Below, in pieces: positions 1-11,000 of a stretch of 64,000 nucleotides of DNA. The notes under the pieces were generated by a model, which saw nothing but the letters and a program-made list of their open reading frames with translations, was not told the DNA's origin and searched no databases. Position 1 is the first letter of the stretch; each line of letters starts with the position of its first letter. The position numbers and the translations under genes were made by a program. Origin of the DNA: Rugalucina vietnamica (Eukaryota > Mollusca > Bivalvia > Lucinida > Lucinidae); NCBI GenBank assembly GCA_964017185.1, contig OZ024869.1, forward strand, positions 71,766,315 to 71,830,314, given 5' to 3'.

Positions 1-42
1 CGATGACGTTAAGCTAACAAAGTTTTGAACAACTGGGCCCAG
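1..42. repeat. Truncated end of an AACAACTGGCCC-type MITE
   Basis: The sequence CGATGACGTTAAGCTAACA is shared with 29105-29123, and the end TTTTGAACAACTGGGCCC is the inverted form of the start of that copy (28898). The window edge cuts this copy. Confidence 0.6.
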
Positions 43-133
43 ATGGATACCCTGGACAGAGCTAATCATCTTGCTCTTCATGTGTATTGAAAAACAATTT
101 GATGTTTTGTGCCGTCTTTTCTTTCCCTCCAGG

Positions 134-352
134 CCCCGAGGTTATAAAACTTTTTCATGCTCAACTCAGCTGAGCTTGAAATTTCAAATCCTCATAAGTA
201 CTGAAATAGCCAAAATATATTGAAATTGAAGGTTTAGAACTCCAAGGCCTGTAATTTATCCTGCTAACAACTGTTGGCATTTTAACATTTATGAGCAGGA
301 TAAATTTTAGTTTCAGCTGAGCCGAGCATGAACAAAGTTTTATAACCTCTGG
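134..352. mobile_element. MITE with CCGAGGTTATAAAAC inverted ends, copy 1
   Basis: About 35-bp imperfect terminal inverted repeats (GAGGTTATAAAACTTTTTCATGCTC...), plus an internal inverted pair built on TTGGCATTTTAACATTTATG. Related copies lie at 34900-35330. It sits in the intron left of CCDC158 exon 13. Confidence 0.75.
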
Positions 353-526
353 TCCAGGTGTTTATGTTGGGAGTTTAACTTAAATTATATTGATTCCTGG
401 TCACTCTATTTCTTACTTTGTATATATCTTATTAACTACCAGGTTCTATTCAAAAGCCAATAAAAAAATGGCTAACAGAACTGTAATAAAAAAAAATTGA
501 AATGAAAATCAGGGATAAACTCCAAC

Positions 527-724
527 CTTTTCTGTAACAGTAGCATTACACTCCTGTTTGACTGTTGCCAACATATTCTCTAGACGTTCAACGTCTTTCG
601 TCTTCTCAGCAAGCCTCGTTTCCAGTTCAGATTGTTTTGACCTCAGTTGACTTTCACGCTCCCAGAATTTCCCAGAATTCTCTTTCTCCGACTCAATGTC
701 TCGGTTGAGTTTCTTGATTGTCAG
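527..724 (-). CDS. CCDC158: CCDC158 exon 13 (residues 491-556), last exon in window
   Basis: A 198-base exon (66 codons) with acceptor TAAACAG and donor GTTGGA. It encodes LTIKKLNRDIESEKENSGKF, WERESQLRSKQSELETRLAE and KTKDVERLENMLATVKQEC. The last stretch is nearly the human EVQRLEALLKALKSEC motif. The open donor means further exons lie left of the window. Confidence 0.93.
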
Positions 725-3700
725 CTGTTTAATGTGATAAAATTAAAATAATTTATGAGTTAAAATTTAGAAAATCATCTTACATTTAGCAAACTGTCTG
801 TCTCTGTGTGCATCTGAGCGCATGAGGGAGAGGGGGGGGGGGGGGGGGGGGCAAACCATGCTTATTCTTGAAAAACATGCTGAATGGGTCTTATAATTGT
901 ATTAGTTCCTGGTCATCAATTGATAGTGTAAGTATGATAGTATTGCTCCAAACACAAACCTGTAACTCTGTTAATTTTCCTTCAGTGATAGCCTGTTGTT
1001 TCAATGCCTCATCTCTCTCAGACCTTAACTTAGTTGTCTCCCTTTCTGTTTCCGATGCTGTTTTTTCTAACTTATCTCTCTAGAAAATAGAAAAAACATG
1101 AAAATCAGCTGCATGAGCATTATTTTAAATTGATGCTTAATGTCCCAATCAACAGCTATGTTCATGTCTGACAGGACAATGCCTCCATTTTATGGGACTT
1201 TTACCCAAAATCTAGATGTAATGACATCCAAAAAATGCTTCAAATATAACCACCCAACTAAACCAATACGGTATGTATGGATGGTTTGACTTGAACCAGT
1301 TTTCCCAGGCAGACTAGGACTTGAATCCAGTAATCAGGTTGTCAGTCAGTAGCATTTGGCCAGTTTACCTAATCCAGCCTGAAAAAATGAGAACCTGATT
1401 GTACATATTTTAGGGACATGACTGTGATAAAGCAAATATCTCTAAACCAACCATTGGGAACAAAAAAGGGGAAGTAAGATTTTACTTCTGAAGTACTATA
1501 ATATTCAATTTGACACTTATAGAAAAACAACAAATATATTCCTCTTAATCTTCTGACCACCCAAAAGTTTTTGTTCATCGTTTGATTTGACTTTCTAGGC
1601 TATACAATAGAAGTTATCCAACTAAAGTATGCAAAGACAGTGCAGATAGCCGAAATTTACTCCTAAAAACTTTGCATTACAGTGACAAACCTTGGCTTGA
1701 TATTTTTCTCTCTCCTCCTGAAGTTCTTCTCGTAGATGTTTAATCTTGTTCTCTAGATCACCGACAGATTCTTCCTTCATCTTCAGCTGCTGATCATGCT
1801 GACTCCTGCAGGAGAAAATTAATACAATAATCTGCTCAACCAAACTGTCAATATGCTTGCCCAATAAAGAATCCGATAAGGCACAAATATTTTTGTTCTT
1901 TGATCACCTATAGCATCTTCTTTCACCTTTAGTTGCTGACCACAAGAAAAAGAACAAAAATCCATCATTCAACTGAAAAATTGCAATCCATCAATATAGA
2001 GAGAAAGGCTGCCTAGTAAAGTCTCCTTCTGGAGGGCATTTTTTTTTATTCAGTTTTGCATCCCTTTCAAGATTATTTCAGCTCATATGTGATGGGCCAA
2101 TCTGTATTCAGTAGATTTAAAACAGGAGAATGGTGAGAAAAACCACCTGGCACACACGCAAGCAGAACTTGTTTCATATGTACCTTGTGTGGGGCTTGAA
2201 TCCACACCAGACACAGCAGAGAGATGATAAAATGATTAAGCATGGAAATGAAATCACTCCGCCAAAGGAGGTACCTGACCTTTTACTCACATACTGAGTA
2301 CATGTATATAATTCTTATTTATTCAACTTTACAGTTTACCTTTGTTGACAAAATGCTATGTACCAATCCAGGATTAATAAAATGTACAATTTCCAAAAAG
2401 GATTTATCTATATGTCCAACATCAAGGCTAAAAAGCTGTTACTTTCTTTTGAAACTTTCCCTGCGACTACCTATTGCTTTGAGTAGAAAATTATATATGT
2501 AGGTCTACTAACTGTATCATGGATAGCTGTGATTGTAGTGTTGTGGCCTGTTTCCTAGCATTGCTAGCTCTCTCATTGGCTTGTTGCATCTGACGTTCAT
2601 GTTCTGATGTCATCTGGGTTATCCTGAAATTAGGCAATAGTATATTTAGCTAACCTGAAATGAAGAAGAGTTACTTTTAAATTATGTTCAGGGTATCTAC
2701 TTTGCCTGATTTGAGCATCATTTAGCACCTTTTATTAACTGATAAAATTTTAAGGAACATTTAAACCACATGACATTGATGCTTAATGTCCAGAAGCAAA
2801 ATAAAAGGTCCAAAGCGCCCTAAAACCCCCTTTAGACATTAAACATCAATGTCCAGTGTTTAAACAATAATAGTCACAGTTTAAGGTCTCATTTGCAGAA
2901 ATCTTCATTTTCAATGAAATTTTACCACAAAGATTCCATGTCTTAGATACAAACATCTTGATAGACAGTCTTCCCTCTTTAAAATTTCATGAGCCTGTTT
3001 TATACATATTGCTCTACAAAAGGATTTTCATAATTTGAATCATGAATCACCTACATCAACCATTTTGGGTGTCTAAATTAAAATCTTTAATATTACATCA
3101 ATTATGTACACCCAAGAAGTCTAGAACATGATGTAGGAGCTTGATGTTCATTATGTCAAAAATTTTATCAAAACATTAATCATAAAAAAGTTAAGACACA
3201 CAAATACAAGCACTTGCCATATGAAAAGTAATTCAATATCAGAACTGTCAGGGTTTAAGCATTAATAAGGCAAAAAGTCAATGCACTATAACATATAAAG
3301 CTGTTACAATGACTACTATCGTTTCTAAATCAGACAGAATTTTCTATTTCTTAGTTTGCATTTAAAATCTTCACACAAAGTAGCAGAAAAACTTTTGTTA
3401 CACAAACACGCACTATTTAATTATGACATATAAGCTTAAAACCTTTCATATCCTAGACATTTATCAAAACTTCTGACATATTCATTATTAAAAAAGAATG
3501 TTATGCACATTTATTATGAACATTAAAACACATGCATCAATTAGTCTAGCCTTACCGACGACACAATGTCAAGGTTTCATCTTCACTGCGAGGGTATATG
3601 TATTTTATTATGGCTGTGAATCTTAAATGTGTTGTAAAAGTGAACTAGACAAGAAAATGTGTTTATGAAACACTATGCCCCCAACTGGATCAAGAATCAA

Positions 3701-4971
3701 AATGTAAGCTTTTTACAGACAAGTTAGAAATGGAATGAAAATTTCAAAAAAGAGTAATTTTGTCAAAATTTGACGAAAAGTCTTCAAAAGTTAATCAGGT
3801 GATCTTCTTCCCAGTCCCAACCAGAATACCAAATATGAAGGCTCTAGCTTAAATACTTTTTGAAATATCTTGCACACAAGATTTTCAAATTTTGTTTTAA
3901 AAGGGGCATAACTCCAAAAAGGCGCGTAACTTGGACATAAATACGGGTCAACTATTTTTTCATGGGGAATCTGTATATGAAATTTCAAAACCCTAGCATT
4001 CACCGTTAAAAAGTTTCAAATTTCACCAAAAAGTGGAAAAATTAATCAAAATTTCAAAATTCCATATTTTTGTCAAAATTTCACGGAAAGTTCTCAAAAG
4101 TTAATCAGGTCATCTACTCATCAGCCCCAACCAGTATACTAAATATGAAGGCTATAGCTTGAATACTTTTCGAGATATCTTGCACACAAGATTTTCAAAT
4201 TTTGTTTTAAAAGGGTCATAACTCAAAAAAGGGGCATAACTTGGACATGAAAAAAATATGGGTCAACTATTTTTTCATGAGGAATCTGTAAATGAAATTT
4301 CAAAGCCCTAGCATCCACCGTTCAAAAGTTTCAAATTTCACCGAAAAGTGGAAAAATCAATCAAAATTTCAAAATTCCGTAGTTTTGTCAAAATTTGACG
4401 GAAAGTTCTCAAAAGTTGATCAGGTCATCTACTCAACAGCCCCAACCAGTATACCAAATATGAAGGCTCTAGCTCAAATACTTTTTGAGATATCTTGCAC
4501 ACAATATTTTCAAATTTTGTTTTCAAAGGGACATAACTCAGAAAAGGGGCATAACTTGGACATGAAAAAAAAATATGGGTCAACTATTTTTTCATGAGGA
4601 ATCTGTATATGAAATTTCAAAACCCTAGCATTCACCGTTCAAAAGTTTTAAATTTCACCGAAAAGTGGAAAAATCAATCAAAATTTCAAAACTCCGTAGT
4701 TTTGTCAAAATTTGACGGAAAGTTCTCAAAAGTTGACCAAAACAGCCGCAACCAGTATACCAAATATGAAGGCTCTAGCTTAAATACTTTCCGAGATATC
4801 TTGCACACAAGATTTTCAAATTTTGTTTTCAAAGGGAAATAACTCAGAAAAGGGGCATAACTCGGACAAGAAAAAAAATACGGGTCAACTATTTTTTCAT
4901 GAGGAATACACACATGAAATTTCAAATCCCTAACATTCACCATTCAAAAGTTAACAGACGTACACACGCAC

Positions 4972-5016
<45 letters not shown>

Positions 5017-8000
5017 CCGAAAGCAATATGCCCTTCCAACTTTTTCAAAGTTGGGGGCATAATGACAAAAAATAATCCAAGGATTATATCCAAACCACAT
5101 GCATATCTTCAGACCATGCCCATAACACATGTAAAGTTTTAAATGAATTGACATGAAACTGTAGGAAGAGTTGCGCACACAAGGTATCCACTGCCCATTC
5201 ACTTTCATTGTGAAAATGCCCGAAAAATGGCTAAGTTCAAATTGCGAAAAAAGTGACAAATATTAATCTGAGGATTATATCCAAACCACATGCATATCTT
5301 CAAAGCATGGTCACAACATCTGTAAAGTTTCAAGAGAATCGGAATAAAACTGTAGGAGGAGTTGCGCACACAAGGTACCCACTATCTATTCACTTTATCA
5401 AGAATTAAAAAGGGAAATAACTCTCACAGAATGGGCCCCTAGCCCCTTGAATTTACCTGAAAGAAAAAGTACGGGTCCTCTTAATTTTCATATACAAACT
5501 ACATACCAAATTTCAAGATCCTAGCTCTAACGGTTCCTGACCGAGTGCTCACGCATCACAGACTGACTGACAGACTGTTTGACTGACTGACAGACTGACT
5601 GACAGACTGCACAGACAGACCCAAACCAATATGCCCCCTCAACTTCTTCGAAGTTGGGGGCATAAAAAGAAAACAAAATGTTTAACCTGAATATTTTACT
5701 GACAGAATGAAAATGCTATCAAGTTTCCATGCTATATAACACAGCTTCAAATTAACATAACTCACAACATAGCACAGTTTCTAAGTTTGCATGAATTGCA
5801 TGCAAGTAGTGATGCCATGTGTAAATTTCATTCAATACTTAAGAGAAAATCTGATAGTTCTGTCTTCAAATATAGGTCAAATCATGAAAATCATTATTAA
5901 AAACAAGAATTATAAAACTGCATTATCACAAGTGAAACTACACCCATTAGTGTACCTACTTGGTATGATAGTCTTGTGAGAGGCTCTGTTGATCAGCTGA
6001 TAAACTCTGTCTCAATTCTTCAACCTCAGCCTCCAACTAAAATATAGTAATCATATCAAGTTGATTTCTATGCTTGGCATGGCTATTTCAAGGAAAGAAG
6101 AGCCTTGTGAATATTTTTATTTTCTTTCATTTTAGAACCAAACTTGAATGCACGATTGTTTGTGTGTTTTTGGTCTAAGTAAACTGTGTTATGAGCTTAA
6201 GCTGATTAAAGACCTTGTGGAAGAGAACCTTGTTTCATTCCTATATGGGCTGCTTGTTACTTTGTGTTTTTATTTGGACAGATTCTCTCATCTTTTTGGT
6301 ACCAAAAGCATTTTTTTTTCTTTTTATTGCACCAGTCCATATATGCCTTTTTATTTCATATCATTTTGCCCTCAACCACTCATACCTCTTCTATTCTAGA
6401 TTTCCTTATTTCTACATCTTTGATCATTTCTTGCATGCACCTCTCCAGCGTATGAACCAACATGGAAGGACTCTGACTAGTCGCTGGGTCCGTCTCAAAG
6501 AACGGCTTCCCCCGACGTCTCTCGGCATCAACCAGTATGTGTCGGATCTGAGCTATGGTTGTTTCGGAGATGAAATTCTCTCTCGAGATTCCTTCAGATT
6601 TCCTGGTAGCTTCTGCAAGTGCCTGGAACAAAGTTTAACTCGTTTAAGCCTGGCGTCCCTTTTATGGGACATAGGCAAACAGAATAGCCCCAGATGTGAC
6701 GCCGCAGAACGCGGCGTCCCATCTGGGGCTATTCTGTTTGCTTAAAGGAATTTCATCAAAAAATGGAATAAAAATTCAAAACCACTCCTGATGCCCCTAA
6801 AAATGAAAGTGGACTCACCCAAATAATAACGATGTGAAAATCCATTCGTCATATATGGGTTAAGTTTGAAAGGTTTGGTTGCCATTGGATTTTTATGCTA
6901 CAAGCACCTGACTTATCGTAAATTAACCTGTAAAATGGAAATCATTTCAAGAATTCTTACCTGAAGAGTTCAGTGGCGTTAATCAGTCAACAATTTTTCA
7001 GTCATATCGTAACGGTGCCACCCCTTCCTTGGTAAAATCACTACTATGGAGAATATAGGGTCTTGCTCAGGGACAAAACAGGACAGTTGTAGGTTTTAAA
7101 CCTATGAAGTCTGATCCTATACTATTGAGCAACTATTTTGAAATTTGAAATCACATATGATTGCAAGAATAGTATTATATTTGTACAAACCTGTTCTTGC
7201 AGTTTGAGCTTCTCTTGTTGGTGGTGTAGTGTTGCCTCAAGATTGGCTATCTTACTGGCCTGGCCTGCTGCCTCTTTGTGTCTAGAAAACATATGGTAAT
7301 GTTACAGAACAAAAAAAGAGGTTGCTAAAATTCATTTTATAAATGCAACTATTAGTCACATAAGGCTTCTTGAATCAGAGCACAGTATAATAAGTGCTCT
7401 GACCAACAGCTTTTTAACCACATAAATAATGCAATTCCTCTACTTTCAAAATTCAAACTTTCTGGTGCTTTACGGCAAAGGTTACGTCAGTTCAGTTGGA
7501 CTAAGTCGGCTGGGCGTTGCCAGCAATAGTTGCCATTTGACATTTACGAGCAGGATAAAATGATGTAATGACAAGCCTGAAGACAACATTTATTTATTCT
7601 GATATTTATGAGCAATGTAGACTTCATGCTCGCTTTAGTTGAGCATAAAAAGAACAGGTTACCGGAGGTCTAGAACTGAATCTCTGTTGACCATTGACTC
7701 CTGTAATTTAGCCTTCAGCTCCTCCACAGTGACTCTGAACTGTCTCTTCTGTAACTCACTCTGCTCATTAGACTAAAAAGTAAAAGTATGCAATGTTATA
7801 TGGTTTTTATAATCATCAAAATTAAAAATGGAAAATGCTAGTACATGTAGCAAAATAATATTCAGCTGATAGTCCTTAAAATACATTACAATATCAGATT
7901 CCATGTAATGTAGGCATTTCAGCACTCAGGAGAGCTTTGCATCAAGGAAAACTTTGGTTTAGAAAATTTAACTCAAATTACAGTATACATGTAACATGAT

Positions 8001-11000
8001 AGTTATGAAGATGGTTTGTCACTTTATCCAGTCAGGGATTGTCATTTTAAGCTGATCAGTGCTTCTGCTTTTGCTAAAAGAAACAGTTAGTATCCCTCTT
8101 CCTAGGACTAAAACCTAAAGCCTCTAACGGTCTAACCATCTTCTGTGGCAGTATGGCAGGGAAACCCAGTTTGTGTTGGAACTGGTCGGAAACCTTTGAA
8201 GACAAAGGGGCTCCTTCAACCCTGCTTACCTCAGCGAGTCTTCTCCTCAGATCTGACACCTGTTCCTGGGAATCTTTTAGGGCTTTCTCTAGGTGAGAAC
8301 TGTAATGAGACATATCTCATCTTTATTATTGAAACCTTATTTGAGCCGCGATGCGAGAAAACCGGCTAGAAGCTTGAAATTCCAGATTTAGAAAGAAGAA
8401 AAATTGTATTGTCCAAGTAATGAAAACAAAGGGGCTGATCAGCTGTGCAGTTACTGCACAGCTAATCTGCGCCTTTGTTTTCGCATAGGCAAAAATCCAA
8501 TTTTCTCATCACACTGTTCATTTCATAATTTCATAAATTTTTCATATGAACATCACTGAGGCTTGCCTATGAAAACATGTTAACTAAAGAGAATTACCAA
8601 TAATTTGTTTCAATTTTTCTATAAATAATGCTTTGATTTAATCAGACACATACAACAATTTCACAATCTTACAAAGATCAAACTCCAACAATTCACCAAG
8701 TCTTAAGAAGAAGGCTTTTGATTTTTCTTCTAGAGTTCACACATTCAAAATTACTTACGGAGGACTGATTTCTGCACCAAACCCAGATGATCTCTTGGCA
8801 GCAAACAATTCTGTAGAGGGCAGTGTGGAAAACCCTGTTTTAGAGGGGCTGTTGGGGATGTGAAGCACTGTGCCCACTCTAGAGGTACTGCTGTTGAACC
8901 CTGCTTCTCCCATTAGCTGGGCACCAAGACGATCAGATTCTTCTTTCTGTCTCTCTAGCTGCAATCTGTTGGTAAATTTTATATGGTTAAAGTCATAAAT
9001 TCAACGAAAAATAAAAGAGTCACCGTCAGTGGAGATCATCTTTTCTTCCAACCCAGCATTTGCAACAACAGTGAGTTGAAAACTCTACTTAATTTTGGAT
9101 ATAAATTTTCTACGGAATATCTGAAAGAATGTTACCGGGTACTTTAATGTAAATTTAAAAATTATAATTAAATGTTCTGTTCCAATGCCAGCCCATATGT
9201 GTACAATGAAGTGTTGATATCTAAATTGTGTCTGAAAGTGGGATAGCTTACCGTAAATCAGAGATTGTCTTTTGTTCTGCTGAAATATCTACTAATGCTG
9301 ATAGGGCACTGGCTGAGGTAGCTGAGCTAAACTTTGGCATCTGTAAAAAGCAACAGACCATGACATTCCGAGGACATCAGTATTAGTTGAAATGCTGTAT
9401 TCAGAGTCTTCAAACAGGTCCAAAAATCATATTAGACTGTACATGCAATATGGATTTGAATTTCTTCTCTTTTTTATTTATTTTCTTACTGTTTATTTTA
9501 TTTTTTTCTTATTTTTGGTATGGAATCTTTGCATGCTACTAAAAACTAATGTTGACACAAGGGATCTGTGAAAATAGAAAAATAACAAAAAAAGTTTAAC
9601 TTCTTGTAAACAGATTTAATGGCCCAGGCCCATTCCAAATATTTTTCATTGCTAACTTTGTTAAATTCAAAATTTAGCCACTCACCCCATACCTGATCAA
9701 AAATAAATTGACTCAGTATATTATGAAGATAAAGAATGAACAGGGCTCATTTGTCATTAACAATTGACAATTTGTCATTAACAATTGGACAATTTTAATC
9801 AGGGATTTTCCTACCTTTTCAAAACAGGGACCCGGGACCAATGATTTTGGGAAAATAATACGTATATCAGTCAAATTGGGAAAACGGATACAAAACAGAA
9901 CAGGGGATAATATGCATATTTGGTGTTAATTTGAGGATATTTCTCAAAAAAAAATATTTTGAGGGTATGATACAACAAATGAACAAGAATTTATTTATTA
10001 TTTTGGGATTTTTTACTTGAAAATTGGGAAATTTTACACATTTTTTCAATTGGGAAAGGGGCCTGTAATGGGCCCCATAATCAGCCCAGGAAAATCCCTG
10101 TTAATATTTAATATTAAAGGACTAAATGTATTATAAATGTATATAACTGAAACTTAATGTTTATTATAAACTTTATATCTTCAAAAAAAAAAACCAAAAA
10201 AAAAAAAAAATATGCTTTTATAATGGACAGATCTGCAAATGTAGCAGTGTTATTTAGACACACATGAATCAAAAACTCAAAGTACATTGTACAAATTTCT
10301 TACCTCTGTTTTATCTGCTGTTGATGTTCCTGTTATATCTGAGAAAGTAGTGGATGGTACTGAAAATAAGTATTACATGTATCATGTTGAAATTGATCCC
10401 TCAAGAATCAAACTTGGTCCCTTTTCAAAGTTTATTTTTATTTTTTCGTTTGGATGAAAACTGACATGATCTGCTGGGAAGCCTTGTTATAATGCTAACA
10501 TAATATTGATTGACTTAAAATATTTAAAATAAAAATTGAAAAAAAGTTACTACAAATTTTGTAGAAAAATGCATACTCGGCTAAAACACAATCAGGGTGG
10601 ACATTTGGGTTTCACTTTTGTCAAAAAATGAATTTTAAGTGGGGCTTATTTAAATGGCATTTTTGTTATCCAAGACATCTTGTAGGTGCAAAAACACAGA
10701 AATTTTCATTTTCTTTTCAGGCTTTCAAACATTTTACCATATCTATACCCCTAAGGCTTAGGGGCCTACATATTTGAAAATATAACATGCATAATGGCTA
10801 ATGCAATTTATCTTGTATTGAGAATTTTTACTTTTGGGACACTTTTTTGTGTCAGATAACAGATTTTATCTGGAAATTCTGTCAAAATTTTCAACATATG
10901 GCAAATATGAAAATGTGTCGTGTCCGTAGCCCTATCTATTTTAAGACAGTTTTGTCACAAGTATTAACGTGCAATATTCATATCTACTGGTACATTTATG

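Noticed and set aside
4292-4943. Repeated frames like MKFQNPSIHRSKVSNFTEKW and reverse YAPFLSYFPLKTKFENLVCK
   Set aside because: These are fortuitous frames through the about 314-bp cores of the family i element, present on both strands and at both copies.
6215-6745. 176-codon plus-strand frame
   Set aside because: It is antisense to CCDC158 exon 8 and runs into the 212-bp hairpin MITE; a shadow frame.
8074-8229. Extension of CCDC158 exon 5 to 8074
   Set aside because: A GTAAGC donor at 8229 and the exact phase of exon 6 show that the extra residues (VSRVEGAPLSSK...) are intron.
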